Source: Trichoplax adhaerens (taxonomy: Eukaryota > Placozoa > Uniplacotomia > Trichoplacea > Trichoplacidae). From it: DNA of 64,000 nucleotides. Each line of letters starts with the position of its first letter. Position 1 is the stretch's first letter. A program made the translations under genes and the position numbers. Of this stretch, positions 50,103-61,378 are shown one piece after another. A model generated the notes under the pieces. The model saw nothing but the letters and a program-made list of their open reading frames with translations, was not told the origin of the DNA and did no database searches. The DNA is taken from NCBI RefSeq assembly GCF_000150275.1, contig NW_002060943.1, positions 1,670,628 to 1,734,627 of the forward strand, in the 5' to 3' direction.

Positions 50103-53100
50103 TTAATATTCGATAAATACCTGAATAGGCACGAATGTCGGTGGTACACCAGAAGGTGTAATAAAATTAGCAGTACCAACCGTAGCCGGGACCGTTGGCA
50201 TGTGTGTGTGAGGGACTATGGTAAAAGATAATTTTGCTGCTATTAAATTGCTGTACTAATGACGATACTTTAAGAGTTTAAGATAGCAATTGCTGACAAA
50301 AGGTAGATACCTATTGAATGCGTAATCAAATTAATAAACGGCGAAACTAAATAATTTACTACTTACTTGGCATTCCTGGTAACTGAGCCATGGGAGTAAA
50401 AAATGGCGTAAATACTTGTTGCTGTTGCCAAGCTAAGGTATTTGGACTAACTGCTCCATTAAAATTATTTACGTTGACTCTTCTTTTAGGATGAAATGAT
50501 TCATTGACAAAGTTCTGAAATTAGGAAAAACTTGTCAATGGAAACTGCTTTGTAGCATGGTAATCTTTTATACTTAGATTAGCGTGTCAGTACATCAGTA
50601 TTATCCGGATAGATGATACTTTTCGTTAGAGGTAGATATTACTACGTAGTTTATTATTTATGGTCGAAAAAACTTGCTTTGTTGTATCTACACCATAAAT
50701 TGATAGATGTACTAATTCTGACTAATGTGAGGGTTGTACTATAACGTACACTATATTTCTCTGTAAAGGACCGATTGGCCTCATTTGTATATGATACGAA
50801 ATAATTACAACTCATTGTTAGATTATACTGATACAATGAATAGTGTACTGAATGCTATCATCAGATATTAGCATTATTACTGTTCGATCAATATAATTTA
50901 TGAACGAAGTATTCGTTAGTCTTTTTGACGAACATGTTCCGAGATTATAACTAAGTTGCAGACAAAAAACCTTATTGGTAGCCAGTATCGCGGATAAAAA
51001 TATCACAGGGTAGAGACTGCCACAAAATTTTTTGATTTAGATTAGTTTTATACATAATATAAGCAGCGTGTACCGTATCGTTATGCTCCAGCTTGCGTTT
51101 TCTGCCGTCAGTCTAATTAGTAACGGTAGCAAGCGTTAGGCAGCAGCAGTGGCATAGCATAAGAGTAGAAAGTTATTAAAGTGTTATAAAAATGTCTGAA
51201 AAACGAAGCTGACAGCAAAGCTTAGTGTGATTCAACTGTCAAGCAATATATCACTGATTACATTAAAATAAATGCGTGAATATATTCTTAAATTCTATAT
51301 CAGCGTATGTACTATGTGCTATTTAATGCGTGCTACCAGTCTAGTCGTCGTTCATTGTCAGTGATTCAGAGTCAATAAATATCGAAACTTTATTTCCATA
51401 ATTGTTACTGAAAAGATTTCGTCGTTAATATCGTAAGGAGAAGAAGTGAAAGACGGGTTTTTATTATCAATTCTAAATAGTATGATGCCAAGTGTGAAAG
51501 TTGCCTGTTTAGGAATACAGTAGTTGTAAAAATTTAAGCTGTGATTCGCGAATACAGCGGATATGTACACTTATAGATGGCAGAAGAAATTATTAGATTC
51601 TGACAGTACGGTATACGTAAATCTGTATGAAAACGTATACAAAAACAGGTAAAGCAAGTCTAGTTCAAAATACTTACAAGCAACACGCACTGACCTGATC
51701 TGTTATTTGCTGTTGTTGCGGAGGTTGCTGTTCTAGTGTTGATTGCTGTTGTTGTTGTGGTTGAGGGAGAGGCTGTTGGACCGGCTGAGCTTGCTGTTGC
51801 TTTACTCGTGTTAGTAGATGCGGAGGTGGATGAAAGTATCTGCATACATCGCGTTGGCACTTCCCTTTGATGTGATCCATGCATAATGTGACAGTGTTAT
51901 CATATTTATCGATAACAACATTAGTAGGAGGATGAGCGTAGCGACATTCATCTTCACCCCGTGAGCATGTGCCACGTCTGTACTGCCGACAAACCTAATT
52001 AATAAATTAATTATTACACTAGTCATGAAATGCATGATTTACGAAAGTAAAGGGTTTTATTATTCGCTGTATTTGATAATTTGAATTACCTCCATTCGGT
52101 CAACTTTAGCAGGCTTCTTAGGCATAGAATTACCGATAGCATTGTTAATCAGTATCGGTTCTAGTGGAGCACTAGTTACATATTCCGGATATAATGCTGG
52201 AACTATGCTAACAAAAGGTGCGCTCTAGAGAATTAGGCAAATATGCGTATATTAGGTACAACATACACTGTGCATGCATCGTTTATTTAATATATCTATA
52301 TCTAGATATTTGAACATATGGCAGAAATCGATTATAGTGTATTCCTTCCTTAATATCTTAAATAAATTGTAGAACGAGACCGATGTGATATGTATGTATT
52401 CCGTTTGCAAATATTACAACATCTAGTAAATTTGTTGAAAAGCTCTTATATTCTACTTACTATTGGTTGCCCTACGAATGGTGGTCCAGTTGTAAGTAGC
52501 AGCTGTTGCTGCATCTGTCGTTGTTGCTGTTGCTGTTGCTGGTGTTGTTGTTGCTGTCTTAAGTTTAGTCTGCCGTTGTTTTCTAGTTGAATTTTTAAAT
52601 GCTTCGGTGGATGAAAGTACTTGCAAACCTCACGATTACATCGATTCTAATTATGAATCACAATTAGGCGGTTTCGTTAACTAATACCGGCGTATTACAT
52701 TTAAGACATGATTACAGATTGAATTTCCTTGTTTGTTTAAATTTATTAGCTATCATGTAGGATCCAATGAAACCGGCAGCATTTCCTACAGGTGCTATTC
52801 TTAAAGTGGCTATACAATGTACCTCTTTATAACACTACGACATACTGTACATTTTATTCTGTTACAGTGAATACATGTACAACGCAGTCAAGCTGATTGC
52901 GATAGTTGTTTAAAAGAATAGGCACCAGATGCTCTGATGTTATTGACTCAAAATCACAAGCATCAATATAACACATTATATTATCTCCTTCCATAACCTA
53001 ACTACGGGCAACTAAAAGAAAATCTACTAGGTTTTCTTCTAATGGTACGTGACCTAGCTCAAATAACTACATTATAATGTGCAACAGCATATTATGTCAT

Positions 53101-55865
53101 TAAAAGAGGTAAGTATAATGTAATCCAATGACGGTAAAATAAAACACAAAGGTACTGACTATGATCATGACTTAAATTATCACGGTAAGTGATGATTAAT
53201 CCATTCATTTACTTTTAAATAATTGGTATTGGATACAAGCGATGTTGCTCCAACTTTGTACAAAGATAATATTGTAAATTATATCAGAATAAAGAGAAAT
53301 AACAATTGAAAATGTAAATATCACGCGCTATTCGAATTTCCCATCTGCCCAATATTAATTATAAGTACTGCGTGACATAAGCATATGGTGTCATGTCGTT
53401 AGAGAAAATGAATTTCTATATAAAGTAATTGATTTGATTGAATACAGATTCGATGGATGCAATTACAGTTATTGAGGAAACAAGGTCTGCGATTGACAAG
53501 CAATCTAAAACAAAATGATTTACGTGATGACCATGTTTTAGGAAAAGCTATCACCCAACAACCAATCCTTGTAATGATTACTGTCGTAGCATAGATAAAC
53601 AGATTCATTAATTATACAGTCATTGAAAGGTGTTAGATGCAATAACACCAAAAAATTGCTCTTGCACGATTTACAGTCAGCAATCTTACGCAAGAATGTG
53701 CCATACACTTAAGTCTAAACTTTTAAAGTACGAATGTCGCGCATATACCATGCAAATACCGTTAAAAGCTATTCGTAGAGAATCTTATTTTGCGATCGTT
53801 AAAATGAGACTGCAACTGCTTTGATTCCATCAAGTCACCTACCCCTTGCGATAGGTCCTCAAATTAAATGGTTACTATAGTATTTTTTATATGACTACTC
53901 ATTCAAAACCCACGTTTAAAAGAAAAAGAAATGATTGCTGCAACAAAATTATATCTATAGTTCTTTAACAGGGATGATGATGATCCAGTTAATTTTTCAT
54001 ATTCTTGTTCGTTTAATAGCAAGCACCTTGCGTTTACAAATTTTAGCGATGCTAACCAGCAATACACGCATACTTTACGTCATAGATGCCAACTTTTTAG
54101 TACACAAACCCAAAATTTATAAATGATTTTAGAATCTTAACTATATAAAGAAGTTAAACAGCAAGAGCGCAAAGAATACAGAGAACGGGATTTTTATTGG
54201 GTTCATCGACTGTTCGATAGGGTGCAGTACTGAATCTCTATTTCCGTAGACGTAAAGTCAGATAGTCAGACTTTAACATGGGCAGGGGTGATGACCAACC
54301 GTTCAGGTTTCAAATTTACTGTACGTATAAAAGTAAGCAGTCATGAGATTTTGCTGCAAAAGTAAATCTCTATTGCCGAATTATATAATTATCGGAATCA
54401 ACGTAGCGCAATAGTACGATTAATAGTATGTAAATCAAAGAGTTACTGCCATCTATGGCAATGTATCGTAACTGGTTAATAATTCAGTTCCAATATACCT
54501 ATACGGAATTAATTAATTACCCAGTAGATCTTTAATAATTTTACTAGGCGATCTCATTTTGATAGGCCTAAACTCCTTCATAGCACATCTCAAACCGCGA
54601 TAACAATTATTTACTATTAGCGTGTAACTTAGTGAATTACTAGGATATGCTACCAGTAAAACTAATAAAACTAAGACTACTTCCATAAAAATAATTGATT
54701 AGACCCAAAAATTATTGAATTGGGCGACGGAAGACGAAATTGAACAATCACTGTCACCCATTTACAATAAAATAAATAAATATATTATACTCGAATTACA
54801 GTTATATTGTATGAATAGGACTGTATAAACCTCAGCAAACAAGTTTAATTTTGGATGTCGAAAGTTATGCTTTAGTGTACAAGTTCTTTAGCAATTAAAG
54901 CAGTTCGCTTGACTATGAATGATCGTAAAATCCTGCAAACTCGGCATAGGCGAATAAGCAAAAACTTTCGGCCCGTCTTTGTGGAATATTGTTTTACAGT
55001 ACTGTACTAGTATGAGGATTAGGGGTCGGTACGATACATTTACAAATCCGCCTAATACAGTATATGCTCAACATACGTCAATCGTTAGCTTTACTCATGT
55101 AATTCAAGTCGTAGACACGCTAAATCATGGATGACGACCATCTTGTTATAAAGAAAAATTATCCATGAACTATATAGTACAGTACTTGGCTATAGTGATA
55201 GGCTTTATTATTAGGTATACACGTTGATTCTATTCTTGGATCGCAATATGTGGTGGTAAAACGGTATCAGAATCGATCAACGATACTGACAGTGTCAATT
55301 TTTATAAACGCTAATTCATTATCTCTTGTAAGAACTATTGAAGATTTTGATTGAGCAATGTACTGTGCATTATGTTGGGTAGTCAATGCATGATAGAATT
55401 ATGGCATGAAATGACCAAGGATTACTTTGTGTTTATTTAGTAGCAGAACTGATCGTAGTAATCTACCAGTGAACTAGATCGATGTGTTTGATCCATAAAT
55501 GCAGCAAAAGCCCTACAATAACTTTTTAGGTTACGCCTTCACTAAATCGTAAGCAATCACTATAGCGTCAATGATAGCATCAACGAGGGCATATGAAATT
55601 AATGTCAAAAGATGTTGAGTTTTTGACCCACGGTGATGGAAAAATTGATATCAACACCAATCAGTAGAATTAAGAGACTTACTTTGATAGAATCGTAACA
55701 GGCAGTTACGAAGCCATTGTCGATTTGAATATTGTTACCAGGATGTGCGTACCTGCATTCACCTTCATCTCGTGCACATTTGCTACGTAAAAATTCTCGA
55801 CAAACTTCCACTTGTAGCCAGCTTGTATCTTTGCCAGTTGTAATATTGGGATGAGTCATTTGCAT
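50103..55865 (-). CDS. Mbl: Muscleblind-like RNA-binding protein with four CCCH zinc fingers
   Basis: Regulator of alternative splicing and RNA localisation. Coding exons, minus strand: 55865-55683, 52646-52461, 52224-52090, 51994-51695, 50514-50367, 50215-50103; phases all fit, 354 residues. Fingers come in two tandem pairs. ZF1 is C22-x7-C30-x6-C37-x3-H41, ZF2 C56-x7-C64-x4-C69-x3-H73, ZF3 C170-x7-C178-x6-C185-x3-H189, ZF4 C206-x7-C214-x4-C219-x3-H223: the alternating spacing is diagnostic for the family. Each pair is preceded by the [13 protein letters not shown] or VDRMEVCRQY type lead. Gln-rich segments follow ZF2 and ZF4, then KRR (a possible nuclear signal) and a Pro/Phe-rich tail. The exon break inside ZF2 (after DSIK) matches the vertebrate MBNL position. 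The last stop is read through a weak donor (gtattt at 50120), so a further exon is possible. 5' non-coding exons are not mapped. Confidence 0.93.
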
Positions 55866-56700
55866 GATTGTTGTTCAAAATGGATCAACACTATCAACAT
55901 GCAGAGGATAATGAATCTTAATAGTAAGAGAGAGCAGCGATGATTGTATTTACCGAATCAAGCTTATGCGTACGTAGTTGCTAGAGTGGTCGACAAGAGC
56001 GTTGAAATGGAAAAGAATAATCAAAAAATGTTATTCACCTTAAGGTTAAGAATCAATGTTGGGAATCGGCGATAATACAGTAGAAGGGGGAAAAAAAGAA
56101 AGGGGGAGCAAATCAGCAATAGCGTCTGTTACAGCGTAATTTTTGAAGAAAAGGGAATACAATATTGAAAATTGTAATTTAGCTGGGTTGTATATCGCTT
56201 GACTACAACATCAAGTCAATGGAAGCTGTATTGGATCTTTCAATATATTAATAGTATATTGTCCAAATGAGAAGACAATAACCAAATTGAAATTAGTTTA
56301 ATTGAATATTGCTTCGTTGCGGGAGGGGTGCAAATTGGAATACGGTTAAATAATCCTGGTCATACAACAATAGTATCAACAGGGTAAAAGGACCAGCTGG
56401 CTTACAAGATATCCTTGCCGTATTGACGAAAAGGATGCAATACCAAATTGCCCAAAAAAGCAATGTCTACAATAAGCAATGACCTTAATTAAACAAGCAA
56501 AAGAAGCACAATTTGATACTATAGCATCGCAGTTGAATTTCAAAGTAAGGACTAGCCAGTGTGCTTGGCAAAGCAACAAGTCGTTCAATTCACCAACAAA
56601 CAGTATAGTCCAAAGTCAAAAGAAAGAACAAAAAAAAAAAATGCACTTTGCTTGAGTGAAAATGGTCAAAGTAAAATCAACCGCCAAGTACAAATAGTGT
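55866..56700 (-). other. upstream region or 5' non-coding part of Muscleblind
   Basis: No supported coding exon. It lies between the first Muscleblind coding exon and a GC-richer segment that may hold its promoter, so it is probably a 5' intron or leader. The minus-strand open frame 56376-56588 has no domain. Confidence 0.35.
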
Positions 56701-56849
56701 ACTACAATCTGTCAACAAAGTAAAAATAAATCAAGTCAAATGGATAATTTCCAAGGACTAAAGTCAAGTGGACCATTCGTCAAAGAAAAATGAGTGAAAA
56801 AATGCCAATTAAAAATGTTGCTCTTTCGTCTTTGGCGATATTCCCTTTT

Positions 56850-57250
56850 CTTAGCAATGCGGCGAAAAGCAGCAGCAGCGGAATCGGGACAGTGATAGTG
56901 TGAACGCGTGCGTGTGCAGCCTACATAAGGTATTGTAAGGATTAGACGGCAGACGGCCAATACCGTAATTTAAGTAGATTTTCACCTTGCCAACATGACC
57001 GTGACTACATGGGTACAGTACCGACGGCACACGTACAACACCACAACGGTGTGTTGCAGTGACGTCAAGTTAGCATACTGTCGTACAATGGCGTTGGTGG
57101 TCCAATCATCCGCTAGCCCATCCGACGTCGACTCGATCCAGTCTCAGGTCGACTGACAGGTAGAGACGGACGTTTCTCATGTTGTCACAGATCGATAGCA
57201 CACACAGCCCCACCCTCACAGTCGGTTAATCTAGACATGGCAGAGCAAAG
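56850..57250. promoter_or_regulatory. GC-richer segment, candidate Muscleblind promoter
   Basis: Clearly richer in GC and CpG than the rest of the window. It contains a perfect CRE palindrome TGACGTCA at 57060-57067, a CCAAT box near 57103, and several GTCGAC/GACGTC sites near 57122-57150. It is about 1.1 kb upstream of the first Muscleblind coding exon. The promoter assignment is inference from composition, motifs and position; no transcript start is visible. The 74-codon open frame 56736-56960 (minus) overlaps it and carries a basic stretch (RRIAKKREYRQRRK), but I see no domain. Confidence 0.4.
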
Positions 57251-57253
57251 CTA

Positions 57254-57880
57254 GCTGCTACGCTTTCCTCTCCTAGTACTGAGCTTTTCACGTTCTGGTC
57301 TAGTTCGTTATTTATTGATGATTATGCGGGATAGAAAACATTTTAGTATTCAGGATTCTCCATCTGATTTTCGCGCTTACTGGTCTAGTTAGTTATTTAT
57401 TGATGATTATGCGGGATAGAAAATATTTTAGTATTCATAATTCTCCATCGTCGTTGCTACCATGCAATCACATCTTGCTCTTGTACCTCGAGAGACAAAG
57501 CTTAGCGGCTGCTAGCTGCTACGCTTTCCTCTCCTCATAAGTAACCGCTTCTAGTACTGAGCTTTTCGCATACTCCTCTGGTTATTTATTTATTGATGAT
57601 TATGCAGGATAGAAAACATTTTAGTATTCATAATTCTCCATCATCGTTGCTACCATGCAATCACATCTTGCTCTTGTACCTCGAGAGACAAAGCCTAGCG
57701 GCTGCTACCTGCTACGCTTTCCTCTCCTCATAAGTAAACGCTTCTAGTACTGAGCTTTTCGCATACTCCTCTGGTTATTTATTTATTGATGAATACGCAC
57801 ATTTTAGTATTCATAATTCTCCATCGTCGTTGCTACCATGCAATCACATCTTGCTCTTGTACTTCGAGATACGAGTAGAT
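57254..57880. repeat. tandem array of about 193 bp units upstream of Muscleblind
   Basis: Well-conserved units. The block 'gctacgctttcctctcct' recurs near 57259, 57519 and 57712. 'ttattgatga' followed by 'ttatgc.ggatagaaaa' recurs near 57312, 57395, 57588 and (shortened) 57782. 'ctaccatgcaatcacatctt', then 'gctcttgta', recurs near 57458, 57650 and 57834. The full unit is 192-194 bp; the left-most spacing of 83 bp marks a truncated unit. Identity is much higher than in arrays 1-3, so this array is younger or under recent homogenisation. Confidence 0.9.
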
Positions 57881-57899
57881 TTAGATTGCTCGTGGGTGC

Positions 57900-59425
57900 A
57901 GAGATATCCAACTCTACCATCGACTAGGAAAGACTGCCATCCTACGTCGAATCTACTGTATAAATGCAATCATAGACTCAAAATATCCCAAAGATAACAA
58001 ACATTCCCCGACTAGGATGAAATCAGGCATCATAAAATACTGCCCCTAAAATCACTTTCATCATAATTTGACATCCATTTTATCATTTCTCATCCATACT
58101 CGCATCAATTATATTTCATAATTGTCAAATCATGAATAAGAAAGGCCATAATGGTGTTGGTATTTTCTCCTCATCGTAGCCAGCGCATCCATCCAAATGT
58201 ATCCAAGCGTAGCCACATTGAATGCTTATCCATGGATTATAATTAATTAATTTACCATGAAAATTGAAATAGTTAAAATGGAATATCAAGAAGGTATTAT
58301 TGCATGGATGGAAGTTCACTGAAATATCACGTATATGACTCAAGATGGAACACAACAACCATTTCTATAAATACGCCTATTCAGAAGTTGACAGTAAAGC
58401 TTGCATGCCAACTTATGCATCATTTGAATCATTTTATCACATGTTCATAGGAATAATTAAGTAATATATAAATAATAATCAATTGGCCAAATCTATATTA
58501 TACCATCGTACATCATGTTTGCACAGCAATCAAAATAAAGGAATCTAGCAACGAATCAATATTTTTCATAATCGGTATGATAAATCCTTTTCAATTTTCT
58601 TGGATCGAGTACAATATGGTCTCAGCAGTTCTCAATTTTCCTCCTATGGATAATTGGTGATAATTTACTGTTCGTTCTAGTAAAGACAATCATAAAGCTT
58701 GCAACATACACATTTCCGGTAGAAATTGCCAAACTATGTGAACTACATGTCAAATTTTCCGCTTCTAAATTACTTTTATACCTTGTACCGTTGCATAGAA
58801 ATGTACAATGTACTGATCATAGTACTTTGTACTTTGCACTTAACCACTTTTTACTCTTTCACTTGGCTATATTTCTAGAGTGATCATCAACGATCGTTAC
58901 TCCAGTCATAAAATGACCATTCTAATAGTCTCTGACACAGGAAGAGTGGCTATCAAATTTCTCGAATTAATGATTAATACTGCATAATGCTAACAGATTA
59001 ATGAATCAATCGTTATGATCCAATATTTGCACACAATAATATAGCCCAGTTGGCAAGGCGATCAGAAAAGCTAAATAGTCACGTACACGTTGTAGCCCTG
59101 TTGTACAGTTACAGTAAAGGTACATTAATTTGTATAGGTATATTACATTGTACGTAGAGCAACATACGTTATTTAAATACGAACAGACAGTATTAGGAAG
59201 TAAAGTTTATTGTTCGCCTAATATCCTATAATATATTTTAATCAATGCATTCATTTTAGATGCTTGAATTATTTACAGCTTATACTAACTCAGTGCCATA
59301 TTAAAGTACAAGATGTACGTAGTAACCTTCAGGGCACTCTAGTAATCGCTTCCTAAATAGACTCCATTCAGGAATATTAAAGTGGTGTAATCGTTTCCTT
59401 AGTAGACTCCATTTAGGCACACTAA
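57900..59425. other. gene-free stretch
   Basis: No supported exon. A 45 bp tandem pair lies near 59343-59420 ('taatcg(c/t)ttcct', then 'tagactccatt(c/t)agg'). The minus-strand open frame 58125-58358 has no recognisable domain. Confidence 0.35.
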
Positions 59426-59431
59426 ACTGAC

Positions 59432-59892
59432 ATGATCACTTATAATACTTTGTGTATTCCTTGTACCCCGCTGATTAGAGATAAAAATCATCTATGCTTT
59501 GATACCAATTGTATATCTCCACTAAAAGTCAAAAATTCAAACTGCGACGCAGCATGCCATAAAAGAACGATTACATCATGCGGTGCAAGTGCAACTAGGA
59601 TATCCATTAGAGTAATGTAAGACATTTTCGTACGTAGGCATAGCGCTAAGTATCAGCATCTAGCTGTATCGTAGCCAGCCCAAGAATCCATTTTCTCCAC
59701 TATCACTATTTTTTGCCTCCGAAAATCAGTATGCAGTTTCAGTTATTGCACACTACGAGTATCGCAGCCTTACCTGCTGATTATCTGGCCGAAGCACTCA
59801 ATAAGAAAATTGTAACTCGAACCTCAAATATTATGCCACCGATTACTATATTTAAGCTACTAATGATAATCCTGATATCAGATCAACTATGA
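59432..59892 (+). CDS. candidate cysteine-rich protein with hydrophobic C-terminus (hypothetical)
   Basis: Unrecognised. An open stretch at 59432-59611 ends at a possible donor (AGA|gtaatg) and encodes seven cysteines in 50 residues with spacing C-x2-C-x11-C-x4-C-x10-C-x3-C-x8-C. It can be joined in phase 0 to 59743-59892 (acceptor tttcag), which ends in a hydrophobic stretch of about 15 residues just before the stop, as in GPI-anchor signals. Together they give 109 residues. Dense cysteines suggest an extracellular disulfide-rich fold, but I cannot name one and no signal peptide is visible at this start, so an upstream exon would be needed. Chance origin is a real possibility. Confidence 0.22.
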
Positions 59893-61226
59893 TCTTGTTA
59901 CTTGTTGCACATATGGGTATTATCGTTTAAATAATCATATCAAAATAGTATCCAACCAAGCAGAATAGGCAACTTGCAGACTGGATCTATATGAATCGTG
60001 CGGTGAACCAATAAGCAGACAAAATCAGACGACAACTCTTGTTGCGAGGGGGCTGGAAAAGACGGAAGGGAGTAGTATTTGAGTAGATATTCAGACAAAT
60101 CAAGAATACTAATAATATTAGTCGTACTTTTCACTGTTTACCACCGCTATATAAGGAATACTATGACAGTACAATATTTACATTAAGATAAAATGATCAC
60201 CTTTAGCGCGTAACTATAAACTCCAATCTAAATTTCTTGTTATCGAGATTGATCAAAGTTTTTCTCAATTTTAAATTACTAAATTCCAAAATAGATTTAT
60301 AATGTTACGACCTCCTTCTTCTCATATAACAGCATGTAATGGTAATATATTTACAATATTGTTTATAGTGGCTATACTATTCACGTTTAACTGATACGAC
60401 AAATCACCAATTCATTCATCGATTGCAACAAATACTATAGCCGATATCAAATTGACAAATTTCATTTCATTTGAGACTTATCAAGACAGAAAGTGGTAGT
60501 TGCCAATATCTGAAACTTAAAATCTAAAATCTTATCACACACTTTAAATTAAGATATCACATGATCCTTATTAATATTACACAGTAACCCATCAATTAAA
60601 CTAAATTTGAAAACTATTGTATTGAAATATTTGTCTTAGCTTTAGATTGTGAACTACTGTGTTAAGTAATCAATATAAATTCCGTAGCGATCTATTACCA
60701 AGTGATTCTAAATGAAGGATTGTCCTGGAGCATATCATCATCATCTATTCTTTTCGATTAATGCACTTAATCATTCCAAAAGAAAGATACGGTCACGTTT
60801 GTATTGAAATAATTCAAAAGTATTAACTGTATTAAGCCTAAATCATAGTTATCTTAGCTAAGGTGGATAAATTGGAGTTAGCATTATAAAATAAAATTCC
60901 ATGAAACATAGCAAATCTGTCGTCCTCCTGTAAAGTTATTTTGACATGGATTAACAGATTGGATAGAGGAATATTTATCTTTACATAGTTACTGCGATAT
61001 TGTGCAATGTGTACCATATGTTTAGTATTATCGAAATTGGTTCATACTTTATTATTATATGAATAAATACAAGCATACATAACATAGTAGAAGATTCAAG
61101 AAAGACCTACAAAAACAATTATACAACCTAATTACTATATCTGTAATCTTTACCAGATTCAAAAAGATCTTGCCGTTATAAAGTTACTTCTATGCTCTAT
61201 TGATACGAATCAATTCGTATCCTAAG

Positions 61227-61378
61227 TCGGCAATAGCACATATACATTAGAGGAAATTATAGCCTTGTTAACACCACCTATATGGCTAGTTTTTTCATCA
61301 GAAAATTTGTTACTACTCTTATCTGCCTCTATCGTAATATTACTAATAGTTTTCATTCTCTGCAAAGGTAGAAACTAG
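61227..61378 (+). CDS. possible terminal exon with one membrane helix (hypothetical)
   Basis: Behind an AG at 61225-61226 an open stretch of 50 codons plus two leading bases runs to a TAG. It encodes a short polar lead and then a strongly hydrophobic segment (LLLLLSASIVILLIVFIL) followed by CKGRN, the shape of a type I membrane protein's last exon. No upstream partner exon was found, the acceptor has a poor pyrimidine tract, and hydrophobic runs are common in AT-rich DNA, so confidence is low. Confidence 0.2.

Noticed and set aside
51660-51884. 74-codon Ser/Thr-rich minus-strand open frame
   Set aside because: Alternative frame of the Muscleblind ZF3-ZF4 exon; the frame with CCCH fingers is the coding one.
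52390-52590. Cys-rich plus-strand open frame
   Set aside because: The CCC runs are antisense to the CAG/CAA glutamine codons of the Muscleblind exon at 52461-52646.
56736-56960. 74-codon minus-strand open frame with a basic stretch
   Set aside because: GC-rich promoter-like sequence makes open frames likely; no domain or leucine zipper follows the basic stretch. An upstream open frame in the Muscleblind leader remains possible.
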